Positions 44,730-53,254 of a stretch of 64,000 bases of DNA are shown here, in pieces (positions within the stretch are counted from its first letter, which is position 1; the number at the start of each line of letters is the position of its first letter). The notes below the pieces were generated by a model. That model was not told the DNA's origin. It worked only from the letters and a program-made list of their open reading frames with translations, and ran no database searches. The stretch comes from Hyphomicrobiales bacterium. GTDB taxonomy: Bacteria; Pseudomonadota; Alphaproteobacteria; Rhizobiales; Xanthobacteraceae. Both the position numbers and the translations under genes were made by a program. The stretch spans positions 1 through 64,000 of the forward strand of contig JAJPKK010000114.1 of NCBI GenBank assembly GCA_021323775.1, written 5' to 3'.

Positions 44730-45238
44730 TCACTCCCGCCTATTGCCGCACGATGGCGGCCTACAACAGCGAGATGAACCGCCGGATCTACGCCGCTGCA
44801 AGCCGCCTCTCGGACGCCGAGCGGCGCGCCCCCCGCGGTGCGTTCTGGAGCTCGATCCACGGCACGCTGGCGCACATCCTGTGGGGCGACAGTCAATGGA
44901 TGTCGCGCTTCGATGGCTGGCCGCGGCCCGAAACGCCGATCAGGCAAAGCGCCCAAATGATCGAGGACTTCGGCGAATTGTGCGCCGTCCGAACGCAGCG
45001 CGACGCCGATATCGAGCGCTGGGCGGGACGGATCGACGATGCGTGGCTGAGCAGCCACCTGACCTGGTTCAGCGGCGCCGCCAACCGCGAGCTGAGGGCG
45101 CCGAAGCGGCTCCTCGTCACCCATTTCTTCAATCACCAGACCCACCATCGAGGTCAGGCGCACGCCATGCTGACCGCCGCCGGCGAGAAGACCGGGGACA
45201 CTGACCTGTTCCTGGTCGTGCCGGGGATTATCGAGTAG
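44726..45238 (+). CDS. DinB-family protein
   Basis: A 170-residue four-helix-bundle protein of the DinB/YfiT superfamily, which often has a metal site and includes thiol-dependent transferases. The His residues expected for the metal site are seen in SIHGTLAHILWGDSQWM and in THFFNHQTHHRGQAHAML. It begins inside the stop codon of the DJ-1-family gene, so the two are translationally coupled. That suggests a shared role, possibly detoxification of a reactive small molecule. The exact reaction is unknown. Confidence 0.82.
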   Translation: MITPAYCRTMAAYNSEMNRRIYAAASRLSDAERRAPRGAFWSSIHGTLAHILWGDSQWMSRFDGWPRPETPIRQSAQMIEDFGELCAVRTQRDADIERWAGRIDDAWLSSHLTWFSGAANRELRAPKRLLVTHFFNHQTHHRGQAHAMLTAAGEKTGDTDLFLVVPGIIE

Positions 45239-45265
45239 CGTTGGCCGTCGGTGCGAAAGGCGAGT

Positions 45266-45844
45266 TTACCCCAACCCCAGCGCCCGGAAAGCCTCCTCAT
45301 GGTGGCGGGCAGCGTCGCGGTTGAAGCAGCAGAACACGATGTGCCGCACGCTGCTCGCCTTGTCCAATTCCTGCTTGACCGTCCCGACCGCTATGCGCGC
45401 CGCGCGATCGGCCGGAAACGCATAGACGCCCGTGGAGATGGCCGGGAAGGCAATCGACGCAATCCCGTGCTGGGCCGCAAGCGCCAGTGAAGTCCGGTAG
45501 CACGAAGCAAGGAGTTGATCGCATTCGTGCTCGCGCGTGCGGCTCCACACCGGCCCGACCGCATGAATGACATGGCGTGCGGGCAGCCGGTAACCCCGGG
45601 TGATCTTTGCGTCGCCGGTGTTGCAGCCGTTGAGCGCGCGGCACTCAGCGAGCAGCTCCGGGCCGGCCGCGCGGTGGATCGCGCCGTCGACGCCCCCGCC
45701 GCCAAGCAGCGAGGCGTTTGCGGCGTTGACGATGGCGTCGACCTCAAGCGTGGTGATGTCGGCAACCACGATATCGAGCCCAACGCCGCGGTAGCTGACG
45801 GACTGCAACGTCATCGGCTCTGCGGCATTAGAAGGCATCCGCAC
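45266..45844 (-). CDS. ymdB: Macrodomain protein, O-acetyl-ADP-ribose deacetylase-like
   Basis: A single macrodomain of the YmdB/MacroD type that binds ADP-ribose and removes acetyl or ADP-ribosyl groups. Signatures: [20 protein letters not shown] with the catalytic-type Asn/Gly/Asp residues, then IHAVGPVW and [14 protein letters not shown]. The length is 192 aa from a GTG placed exactly after the dehydrogenase stop. ATG codons 2 and 10 codons later are alternatives. It is the second gene of an operon behind 3-hydroxybutyrate dehydrogenase, with no bases between them. Confidence 0.88.
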   Translation of the reverse strand: MRMPSNAAEPMTLQSVSYRGVGLDIVVADITTLEVDAIVNAANASLLGGGGVDGAIHRAAGPELLAECRALNGCNTGDAKITRGYRLPARHVIHAVGPVWSRTREHECDQLLASCYRTSLALAAQHGIASIAFPAISTGVYAFPADRAARIAVGTVKQELDKASSVRHIVFCCFNRDAARHHEEAFRALGLG

Positions 45845-46627
45845 TCATTCCGCCGTCCAGCCGCCGTCAATGGGAAGATTGGCGCCGGTAATCTGCGCAG
45901 CGGCATCCGAGCACAGGTAGACAGCAAGCGCGGCGACCTGTTCAACCGTCACGAATTGCTTGGTCGGCTGCGCCGCCAGCAGCACATCGCGCTTGACCTC
46001 TTCCTCGGTCATGTGGCGCGCTTTCATCGTGTCCGGGATCTGCTTGGCCACCAGCGGCGTCCACACATAGCCCGGGCTGATGCAGTTGACCGTGACTCCG
46101 AAGGTCGCAAGCTCAAGCGCGACGGTCTTGGTGAAACCCGCGATCCCGTGCTTCGCCGAAACGTAAGCGACCTTGAAGGGCGAGGCCACCAGCGAATGGG
46201 CCGAAGCGGTTGAGACAATGCGTCCCCATCGGCGGGCCTTCATGCCGGGCACTGCGGCGCGCGTGGCATGGAACGCGGACGAAAGATTAATGGCGATGAT
46301 CTGGTCCCATTTCTCGATGGGGAATTCCTCGATCGGCGCGACATGCTGAATGCCGGCATTGTTCACCAAAATGTCAACAGACCCAAGCGTGGTCTCGGCG
46401 GTCTTGATCATTGCCGCAATTTCGCCGGGTTTGGTCATATCGGCCGGCGAATAGATGGCCTTGACGCCGAACTCCTTTTCGATTGCGGCGCGTTCCTTCT
46501 CGATCTCGGCCGGCGTGCCGAAACCGTTGATCATGAGGTTGGCGCCGTCCTGCGCGAGAGCGCGGGCAATGGCGAGGCCGATACCGGAGGTCGAGCCGGT
46601 GACGACTGCATTCTTCCCTTTCAGCAT
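45845..46627 (-). CDS. bdhA: D-3-hydroxybutyrate dehydrogenase
   Basis: A short-chain dehydrogenase that interconverts 3-hydroxybutyrate and acetoacetate with NAD, in polyhydroxybutyrate or ketone metabolism. The cofactor motif is AVVTGSTSGIGLAIARAL, then VDILVNNAGIQHVAPIEEFP. The catalytic Tyr/Lys lie in VAYVSAKHGIAGFTK, and the C-terminus GANLPIDGGWTAE is typical of BdhA. The length is 260 aa from MLKGKNAVV. A start 16 codons upstream is less likely. The block IQHVAPIEEFPIEKWD closely fits BdhA rather than other short-chain dehydrogenases. Confidence 0.88.
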   Translation of the reverse strand: MLKGKNAVVTGSTSGIGLAIARALAQDGANLMINGFGTPAEIEKERAAIEKEFGVKAIYSPADMTKPGEIAAMIKTAETTLGSVDILVNNAGIQHVAPIEEFPIEKWDQIIAINLSSAFHATRAAVPGMKARRWGRIVSTASAHSLVASPFKVAYVSAKHGIAGFTKTVALELATFGVTVNCISPGYVWTPLVAKQIPDTMKARHMTEEEVKRDVLLAAQPTKQFVTVEQVAALAVYLCSDAAAQITGANLPIDGGWTAE

Positions 46628-46708
46628 GATCTGGTCCTGTCTCGTTTCCCCGGCGCACATGTTGCGGCGCAACATCTATGCCCGAGTGCCGGTGCATTCA
46701 AGGCGACA

Positions 46709-47749
46709 TCAGCCTTCGGAAAGCTCTCGCCATAACGTAATCAGCACGGCAAGCAGCGTCGGTCCCAAGAACAGCCCCAACAGGCCGAAGCTCTCGATGC
46801 CGCCCAGGATGCCGAGCAAGACCCAGATGAAAGGCAGCCGGATCGTGCCGCCGATGAGGATCGGACGAACGAAATGATCTGCGATGAAGACCACAGTCGA
46901 GCCGAAGGTTAGGAGACCGATCGCCGCGATCGTCGCGGACTGCGTGAGGAGCCATACGGACGCACCGATAAAGACCAGCGGCGAGGCGAACGGTATCGCC
47001 GATAACAGGCCGGTCAACGCGCCGAGCAGAACGGCGTGCGGCACGCCGCTGACCGCATAGGCAGCGCCGATCAGCACTGCCTCGCCGATGCCGATCAGCA
47101 GCAATCCGTCGATCGTGCCGCGCACCGCGGCGGCTGCGACGCTCGCGAGGCGCTGCGCCGGCTCGCCGAGCAGGCGCGCCCCGACCACTCGAAACTGCCG
47201 CAACAGCGCATCGCTCTCGCGAAACATGAAGAAGACGATGAGGAGCGCGAACAGGAGCGTGGTGATGCGCCGCAGCGCCTGGCGGCCGATAATCTGCCCC
47301 CATTCGGTAAGCGACTGCACCTCGGCGCCCGAAAGGGGACTGCGTTCGTCCTGAAGATGCGCATTCAGCCAGTCAGCCACCCAGGGGCCGATCATCGGCA
47401 GGCTTGAGAGCCATTCCGGCGCTTCGAACCCTTGCTTGCGAGCTTCGATATACCACTGGATGAAGCCGCTAATCTCCTGAGCCCCTTCGACGACGGCGAC
47501 CGCGAGCGGCGCCAGCACCGCCACCGCAACCAGCGCGGTGATGAGCGCTGCTGCCTGTGTCGGCCCGCTATGACGGCGAACGGCGACGAACAACGGCCAT
47601 GTGGCGATCGTGAGTATGGTCGCCCAGGCCAGTGCGGGCAGAAAGGTCGACAGCATCCAGATCGCGATGGCGAGCAGGCCGAGGCCCGCCGCAATGCCCG
47701 AGAGCCGCTGCGCTCTGGTTTCCAGCTCTGGCTTTTGCACGGCGTTCAT
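46709..47749 (-). CDS. AI-2E (PerM/YdiK)-family membrane transporter
   Basis: A 346-residue inner-membrane protein of the AI-2E family, whose members include PerM, YdiK and Na+/H+ antiporters. It has about eight helices, beginning with [20 protein letters not shown]. The family-typical block [20 protein letters not shown] and the C-terminal [23 protein letters not shown] are present. The substrate is not predictable. It lies upstream of bdhA on the same strand with 81 bases between, probably as a separate unit, and is divergent from ispG across about 274 bases that show no gene. Confidence 0.83.
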   Translation of the reverse strand: MNAVQKPELETRAQRLSGIAAGLGLLAIAIWMLSTFLPALAWATILTIATWPLFVAVRRHSGPTQAAALITALVAVAVLAPLAVAVVEGAQEISGFIQWYIEARKQGFEAPEWLSSLPMIGPWVADWLNAHLQDERSPLSGAEVQSLTEWGQIIGRQALRRITTLLFALLIVFFMFRESDALLRQFRVVGARLLGEPAQRLASVAAAAVRGTIDGLLLIGIGEAVLIGAAYAVSGVPHAVLLGALTGLLSAIPFASPLVFIGASVWLLTQSATIAAIGLLTFGSTVVFIADHFVRPILIGGTIRLPFIWVLLGILGGIESFGLLGLFLGPTLLAVLITLWRELSEG

Positions 47750-48023
47750 GATTTCGAATGATTATTGTGGCGATGCGGATGGGCTTCCGCGGAAGGGCGG
47801 CATTGTAGCCCGATTCCGAAGGCCCCGGCTCGCTCTGCGAAATTTTTCTCCTTCAAGCGATCTCGTGTGCAGCCGGTTCAGGCCAAGTTTGAGGCTGAGA
47901 TGGCGGGCTCCATGCGGGTTAACGCCACCCTACGTCCCTGCGGCTGCTCTTTCTGCCGAACGTATTGTCGCGGCTCGCCTCCTGGCATATGTGTGGAGCG
48001 CCAGATTGCCCACGGAGAACGTG

Positions 48024-49289
48024 ATGAACGTCGCTGCTGCTGATATCGCCGCTCCGCTGCCGCGTCACAAAACCGTGCCGGTTAAAGTCGGCAATATCAC
48101 AGTCGGAGGCGGCGCTCCGATCGTGGTCCAGTCCATGACCAACACCGACACGGCGGACGTGGAATCGACCGCCCAGCAGGTTGCCGCATTGGCCCGGGCC
48201 GGATCCGAGATCGTGCGCATTACGGTCGATCGCGACGAGGCGGCCGCGGCGGTGCCGCACATCAAGGAACGCCTGCTGCGCATGGGCGTGACGGCGCCGA
48301 TCGTCGGCGACTTCCATTATATCGGCCATAAGCTCTTGACCGATCACCCGGCCTGCGCGGAGGCGCTCGACAAGTACCGCATCAATCCAGGCAATGTGGG
48401 GTTCAAGGAAAAGAAGGACCGGCAGTTCGGCGCCATCATCGAAATGGCGCTCAAACACGGCAAGCCGGTCCGCATCGGCGCCAACTGGGGGTCTCTCGAT
48501 CAGGCCTTGTTGACGCATTTGATGGACGAGAACGCGAAGCTCGCGAAGCCGGCCGACATGCGCGCTGTCACCCGCGAAGCGATGGTGCAGTCAACGCTGA
48601 TGTCGGCCGCGCGGGCTGAGGAGATGGGCATGCCGCGCTCGCGCATCATCCTGTCCGCCAAGGTGTCTGCCGTGCAGGACCTGATCGCGGTCTATATCGA
48701 ACTGGCGAGGCGTTCCGATTACGCCATCCATCTCGGCCTCACCGAGGCCGGCATGGGCTCGAAAGGCATTGTGGCGTCGTCCGCAGCGATGGGCATCCTG
48801 TTGCAGCAGGGTATCGGCGACACGGTGCGGGTTTCGCTGACACCGGAGCCCGGCGGCGACCGCACCCTGGAGGTCAAGGTGGCGCAGGAGCTTTTGCAGA
48901 CCATGGGGTTCCGGGTGTTTGTGCCGCTGGTGGCGGCCTGCCCGGGCTGCGGACGCACCACCTCCACGACGTTCCAGGAACTTGCCCGGGAAATCCAGGA
49001 TTTCATCCATGCCTCGATGCCAGAGTGGAAGACGCGCTATCCGGGCGTGGAATCCCTCAACGTCGCCGTGATGGGTTGCATCGTCAACGGACCGGGCGAG
49101 TCCAAGCACGCCGATATCGGTATTTCCCTCCCCGGCACCGGTGAGCAGCCCGCCGCTCCGGTATTCATCGACGGCAAGAAGGCGATGACGCTGCGCGGCC
49201 CAACCGTCGCGGCCGACTTCAAGAACATCGTGGTCGACTATATCGAGCGGCGCTACGGTATGGGTGGCGGCAGAACCGCGGCAGAGTAG
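48024..49289 (+). CDS. ispG: 4-hydroxy-3-methylbut-2-en-1-yl diphosphate synthase
   Basis: The [4Fe-4S] enzyme of the MEP pathway for isoprenoids (GcpE). The N-terminal TIM-barrel block is [20 protein letters not shown]. The iron-sulfur cysteines are in [20 protein letters not shown] and [17 protein letters not shown]. The length is 421 aa from [11 protein letters not shown]. The open frame extends 141 codons upstream, across the divergent promoter and into the neighbouring gene, so this start was preferred. It is a single housekeeping gene. Confidence 0.93.
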   Translation: MNVAAADIAAPLPRHKTVPVKVGNITVGGGAPIVVQSMTNTDTADVESTAQQVAALARAGSEIVRITVDRDEAAAAVPHIKERLLRMGVTAPIVGDFHYIGHKLLTDHPACAEALDKYRINPGNVGFKEKKDRQFGAIIEMALKHGKPVRIGANWGSLDQALLTHLMDENAKLAKPADMRAVTREAMVQSTLMSAARAEEMGMPRSRIILSAKVSAVQDLIAVYIELARRSDYAIHLGLTEAGMGSKGIVASSAAMGILLQQGIGDTVRVSLTPEPGGDRTLEVKVAQELLQTMGFRVFVPLVAACPGCGRTTSTTFQELAREIQDFIHASMPEWKTRYPGVESLNVAVMGCIVNGPGESKHADIGISLPGTGEQPAAPVFIDGKKAMTLRGPTVAADFKNIVVDYIERRYGMGGGRTAAE

Positions 49290-49307
49290 CCTGCCGCACA
49301 CTCCGCT

Positions 49308-49343
49308 CCCTCTCCCCGCTTACCCCCGCTTACTGGGAGAGGG
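49308..49343. repeat. Palindrome after ispG
   Basis: CCCTCTCCC and GGGAGAGGG flank two direct copies of CGCTTAC (CCCGCTTAcccCCGCTTACT). It begins 18 bases after the ispG stop. There is no U-run. It could end ispG transcription or be a dispersed repeat. Confidence 0.6.
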
Positions 49344-49820
49344 CCAAACGCGCAAATTCCGACCTCCTGAGCTTATCGAAGACCCGCCGGCAGAGATAAA
49401 GGCCACGCCGCATACAATTAATCCGGGCTTGCGGGATAGGGGCGAGGTCCCACCGGTACCTGGGTGTCGTCAAAGCCAATCGACGGTTGACAAGCTCTGT
49501 CGTCGGGACGACACTGATTGCGTGGGAGATGAAGCCACCGATGCAGGTGGGTCGCTGCAGCTACCGCTGAGGCTGGTGTTCGGGCTTCAGAGAGCGGCTC
49601 CTGGTTTGCGCATAGTTGCATCGGAAACGGTTGCCTCACTCGACCGACGAGAGCATCTCCGGGCGCGTGCTTGGGTTGGCGTTTGATTGGTCTTCGCTGC
49701 GAACGCACCGCATTTTTTTGAGACGTAAGCCAGTTGCGCGCCTGGGTGCTTTGCTCCGTTTGCCGGCAGGGAGACGCGAGCAGAGAAATTTACTGCGATG
49801 GCATGAGAGCGTGCGACTTC
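49344..49820. other. Intergenic region, no gene seen
   Basis: This stretch of about 480 bases after ispG has mixed composition. Frames that are open here are short and lack ribosome-binding sites. It may include the promoter of the receiver-domain gene near 49700-49790, where the sequence becomes AT-richer (GCATTTTTTTGAGACG). Confidence 0.45.
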
Positions 49821-50264
49821 ATGATTCGCATGAAACGAAGGGTCTTCAGGAGGACCAACGTCAGGCCAACCCTCAGGCCGACCGCGCTGGTGGTGGATGC
49901 CGATGCGCAGCAGCGCGAGTTGATCGGCATCCTGCTGGAAGAGCGCGGCCTTGACATCATCCGAGCGGCCTCATCGGAAGAGGCCGTCAATGTCCTGCGC
50001 GTCAGCGCCCGCCAGGTCGTTCTGATCGTTACAGCAATGAACCTGCCAAGCTTCATGGACGGTGCGCGTCTGGCGATTTATGCGCAACAATGGCCGTGGA
50101 TCCGGGTGGTGGTCACCTCGCAAGATGAGGACGCCATGGAAGAATTGCCGCACCCCGCGGTGATCATGCACAAACCGTGGCTGCCTTTGAACATGCTCGT
50201 CCAAGCCGAGAAGGCAATGGCGACTGCACACCACGATCTGGTAGGTCGCGGGCCAAGGCGGTAG
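49821..50264 (+). CDS. Stand-alone receiver-like protein lacking the phospho-acceptor Asp
   Basis: A CheY-like single-domain protein of about 147 residues from this start; in-frame starts at 49734 and 49803 are possible. The domain begins TALVVDADAQQRELIGILLE, with an acidic residue pair as in active receivers, and ends with AVIMHKPWLPLNMLV, holding the conserved Lys. VVVTSQDED supplies the Thr/Ser position. The strand that should end in the phosphorylated Asp reads VVLIVTAMNLPSFMDGARLA, with Ala (codon GCA at 50034-50036) where relatives have Asp. It is probably not phosphorylated there. No kinase is nearby. Confidence 0.7.
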   Translation: MIRMKRRVFRRTNVRPTLRPTALVVDADAQQRELIGILLEERGLDIIRAASSEEAVNVLRVSARQVVLIVTAMNLPSFMDGARLAIYAQQWPWIRVVVTSQDEDAMEELPHPAVIMHKPWLPLNMLVQAEKAMATAHHDLVGRGPRR

Positions 50265-50279
50265 TTGGATGGGTCCCAA

Positions 50280-50351
50280 TAGCCCGGATGAGCGAAGCGA
50301 AATCACGGAATCAGCCGCTGCCGGATGTCGCTTTCGCTCCATCCGGGCTAC
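50280..50351. repeat. Dispersed inverted repeat, family A, copy 2
   Basis: TAGCCCGGATGAGCGAAGCG mirrors CGCTTTCGCTCCATCCGGGCTA. It lies between the receiver-like gene and the converging hydrolase gene. Confidence 0.85.
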
Positions 50352-50361
50352 GGTCCCGGCC

Positions 50362-51279
50362 CTAGGGCGCGGCCAGACCACATTGCTTCAAAAACGCCAG
50401 AGTCAACTGCGCGCACGCGTCCGGCTTTTCGATCTGCAGCATGTGGCCCGTCCCGGGCACGAAGCTGTAATCGTAGCCGTTCTCATTGCCCAGCGCCCAA
50501 TTGGCGCGGCCGGTCGGCGATCCGCCCCCAAGTTCGGGGTCAGCGCCGACGAGTTTCACGGGCCCGGCGAAATCCTTTGCGCGCGGCCACAGGTTCATCC
50601 TCAAAGCTTCCGCATAGATGCCGCCTTCGTTCGCGGGATCGCACGTCAACACGAAGCCGCTGCCTTCCGGGTTTTTCCGCAGCACCGAACGCGCCATCAG
50701 CTCATGCACGCCCGGCACCCAGGCCTGGCCGACACGTGACTTTGCGAAGTCCGAGGCCAGCTCTTCGACAGTCGCGAAGTGCGTGCGGCGGCTCTTTGTG
50801 AATGCGACGAGTCTCGCCTCGAAAGCCTCCATGGCCGCAAAGGCCGGATGGTCGGGCGGCGGCACGTTGGGCGGATCGAACAGGACGAGGGCATCGAAGC
50901 GGAAGCCGATCTCGAGCGCGTGCTTCATCGCGGTGCGGCCCGACATCGAATGGAAGATTCCGGCCGTCCTTCGGACACCGAGTTTTCCCATCACATGCTG
51001 AAAGACCCGCTCAAGGTCACGGCTGAGCTGGCCATAGGTGTGGTTGGCGGGCGTCGCCGGCTCATTCTCGCCGTGATTGCGAAAATCGAAAACGATGAGA
51101 TCGAAGCGGTCCAGAAAATGCTGCCAGTAGGGCAGGTAGCCGTTGATGGCGTAGCCGTTGCCGTGGCTGAGGAAAAGCCGCACGCCGTCCGGATTGCCAT
51201 GACGGCGGACGCGAATGCGCGCGCCGTCATCCAGCGGAACATCGAAGGTCAAGTGCGGCCTGGGAATTTCGAGCGGCAT
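50362..51279 (-). CDS. Alpha/beta hydrolase
   Basis: A 305-residue cytoplasmic alpha/beta hydrolase. The oxyanion region is VRLFLSHGNGYAINGYLPYW, the nucleophile elbow AGIFHSMSGRTAMKHALE (Ser in HSMSG), and the closing His is in YSFVPGTGHMLQIEKPDA. An ALVLFDPPNVPPPDHPAF insert forms part of the cap. An upstream start would add 16 residues; MPLEIPRPH was chosen. It is upstream-adjacent to a UbiD gene on the same strand: reading on the minus strand, UbiD at 51399-52919 comes first and this gene follows after about 120 bases. It may belong to the same catabolic unit. Confidence 0.8.
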   Translation of the reverse strand: MPLEIPRPHLTFDVPLDDGARIRVRRHGNPDGVRLFLSHGNGYAINGYLPYWQHFLDRFDLIVFDFRNHGENEPATPANHTYGQLSRDLERVFQHVMGKLGVRRTAGIFHSMSGRTAMKHALEIGFRFDALVLFDPPNVPPPDHPAFAAMEAFEARLVAFTKSRRTHFATVEELASDFAKSRVGQAWVPGVHELMARSVLRKNPEGSGFVLTCDPANEGGIYAEALRMNLWPRAKDFAGPVKLVGADPELGGGSPTGRANWALGNENGYDYSFVPGTGHMLQIEKPDACAQLTLAFLKQCGLAAP

Positions 51280-51398
51280 TGGCGCTATCCTTGAAAAGCT
51301 TACGTTGGGAGGCGTTATAGCCCGCAAGGAACGAAGCGTAATGCGGAGACCGCCGGATCCGCATCACGATTCGCTCCCTGCGGCTTGCGAGCCACGAG

Positions 51399-52919
51399 CT
51401 ACCGCAGCGGCTTCAACCCGAATTCGGCCCAGCGCTGCGCCACAGCGGCGATATCGGCCTCACTGGGCCAGACCTTCGGCGGGAAGCGCGCGCCGCCGAG
51501 ATCGGGGTCCGGGTCGTAATCGAGGTTCATGGTGGCGTCGATCAAGACCCGGTTCCACTTGCCGGTGCCGAACAGCGCCGGATTGCGGTCACGACGGCGC
51601 GTCGAGGGATCGAGGCCGGCCCCGAAGGTCGACGGCATCACCACAATGTCATCCTCGCCGGCATTGACCCGGTAGGCGATGGCCCAATCGACCGCGGCAT
51701 AGTCGTGGATGTCGATATCGTCATCAACCACGATGATGTGCTTGTAGCGCACGTGCGCGGCCGAGGAGCCCCAGATGGCGTTGGCGGCCTGCTTGGCCTG
51801 CCCGCGATAGGTCTGCTTCATCTGAATGAGCAGGTTGATGCCGGCGTGGACCGGCGGGCACCAGACGTCAGTGATGCCGGGCACGCCGGCGCGTTCCAGC
51901 ACGCTCCAGGCCGTCGCGGCGCGCATGATGGAGGAGCAGATCGCGTTTTCCGAGAAGCTGCCGGGCAACGACCCCTCAATGCAGCCGCGCAGGATCGGAT
52001 CATGCCGGTGCGTGATGGCGGTGACCCGGATCGTCGGCTTGGGAGACTTGTCGCCGGCAAGGTAGCCGGTGAACTCCGCGAATGGCCCTTCCATCCGGTA
52101 TTTCGCCGGGTCGAGTTGAAGATAGCCCTCGATGACGATTTCGGCGCTCGCCGGAACATACAGGTCGACAGTCTCGCATTTGACGAGTTCCACCGGCGCG
52201 CCGCGGATCGAGCCCATGACGTCGTATTCGCAGACGCCCTTCGGCACCGGTGCGCCGCCCGTGAAGCCGAGCGAAGGCTCCCAGCCGATCGCCACCGCGA
52301 TCGGCATCTCTTTGTGCCCGGCGCGCTCCCAGGAGGTGGCGTGCTGACCGATATGCTGGGCGCGCCACATCAGAATCGGGATTTCGTTCTTGCTTGCCAC
52401 CATGCCGCGATAAATGCCGACATTCATCACGCCGGTGTCGTGTTCCTTGGTGACGCAGCCTCCATAGGTGAGGAGATAGCGTCCGCCGTCGAGCCGGTTC
52501 CACCACGGCGACGGCAGCTCATAAAGGTCGATATCGTCGCCGGTAACGATATTCTCCTTCACCGGACCCGTATCGACGATCTTCGGCGGAATGCTGCCGT
52601 TGAGCACGGTGCGGCCGAGCTTGACGAGTTCGCGCGGATGGGTGTCGGGGGCGACGCCGAGCATCATGGCAACGCGGCGATAGCTTGCGAGCCCGCAGCC
52701 GAACACGCGGCGGCAGCGCGCATTCGCCCCATAATCCTTGATGTTGTTGAACATCAGGGCCGGACCGTTGCCCGCCCCCTGAGCGAGCCGCATCACGGTG
52801 CCGATCTCGATGTTCCAGTCGACCTCGGCGTTGATCTCCCGGATCTCGCCGGCCGCGTGCAGCGCTTTGATCCAGCCGCGTAGATCGCCGTACGCGACGG
52901 GCTTGCGTTCGATGTTCAT
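51399..52919 (-). CDS. UbiD-family decarboxylase (copy 1)
   Basis: A prenylated-FMN-dependent (de)carboxylase of 506 residues, acting on an aromatic or alpha,beta-unsaturated acid. The cofactor/metal-binding region reads NVGIYRGMVASK, with the conserved Asn and Arg. The catalytic Glu pair is in KYRMEGPFAEFTGYLAGD, five residues apart as in known enzymes. The C-terminal VVDDDIDIHDYAAVDWAIAY is typical. No UbiX (the enzyme that makes the cofactor) is in the window. It is divergent from the molybdenum hydroxylase operon, while a second UbiD gene closes that operon. The substrate is unknown. Confidence 0.9.
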   Translation of the reverse strand: MNIERKPVAYGDLRGWIKALHAAGEIREINAEVDWNIEIGTVMRLAQGAGNGPALMFNNIKDYGANARCRRVFGCGLASYRRVAMMLGVAPDTHPRELVKLGRTVLNGSIPPKIVDTGPVKENIVTGDDIDLYELPSPWWNRLDGGRYLLTYGGCVTKEHDTGVMNVGIYRGMVASKNEIPILMWRAQHIGQHATSWERAGHKEMPIAVAIGWEPSLGFTGGAPVPKGVCEYDVMGSIRGAPVELVKCETVDLYVPASAEIVIEGYLQLDPAKYRMEGPFAEFTGYLAGDKSPKPTIRVTAITHRHDPILRGCIEGSLPGSFSENAICSSIMRAATAWSVLERAGVPGITDVWCPPVHAGINLLIQMKQTYRGQAKQAANAIWGSSAAHVRYKHIIVVDDDIDIHDYAAVDWAIAYRVNAGEDDIVVMPSTFGAGLDPSTRRRDRNPALFGTGKWNRVLIDATMNLDYDPDPDLGGARFPPKVWPSEADIAAVAQRWAEFGLKPLR

Positions 52920-53254
52920 TGAGCGTTCCTTGACCTGTTCGTTGCCACGTTGCCGCGCAATGGTTTGGAGTTATGCTCGCACCGGCGCGCGACTTCAACG
53001 GTCAGCGGGAGCGCGAATGGCAGACTTGTCGATTTCTGAGTTGTCATTCCCTGCGAAAGCAGGGCATCCAATAAGCGCGGGTGCAGGTTGGGGCGTAGCA
53101 TGTAGGATGGGTTGAGCGCAGCGAAGCCCATCGGGGCGGCGTTCCGCGGGCAAAGCGGCGAGGGGTTTCGCTGCGCTCAACCCATCCCACGCTCAGGGGG
53201 AACCGCTTTGGCGGAGCATGACACGGGAGGAGCCATCGACCATGCCTCGGCATC
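52920..53254. promoter_or_regulatory. Divergent promoter region of the catabolic cluster
   Basis: These 335 bases separate divergent ubiD and molybdenum hydroxylase genes, so both promoters should be here. I see no gene. A hairpin CCCTGCgaaaGCAGGG lies at 53049-53064, and a family A repeat takes up 53102-53190. No regulator gene is adjacent, and no operator could be identified by eye. Confidence 0.5.
53102..53190. repeat. Dispersed inverted repeat, family A variant, copy 3
   Basis: GTAGGATGGGTTGAGCGCAG mirrors CTGCGCTCAACCCATCCCAC. The core GAGCGCAGCGAAG is related to copies 1, 2 and 4, but the flanks read GATGGGTT instead of CCGGG. Confidence 0.85.

Noticed and set aside
47601-48023. A longer ispG protein with 141 extra residues
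   Set aside because: The extension overlaps the divergent transporter gene and its promoter and resembles no IspG sequence.
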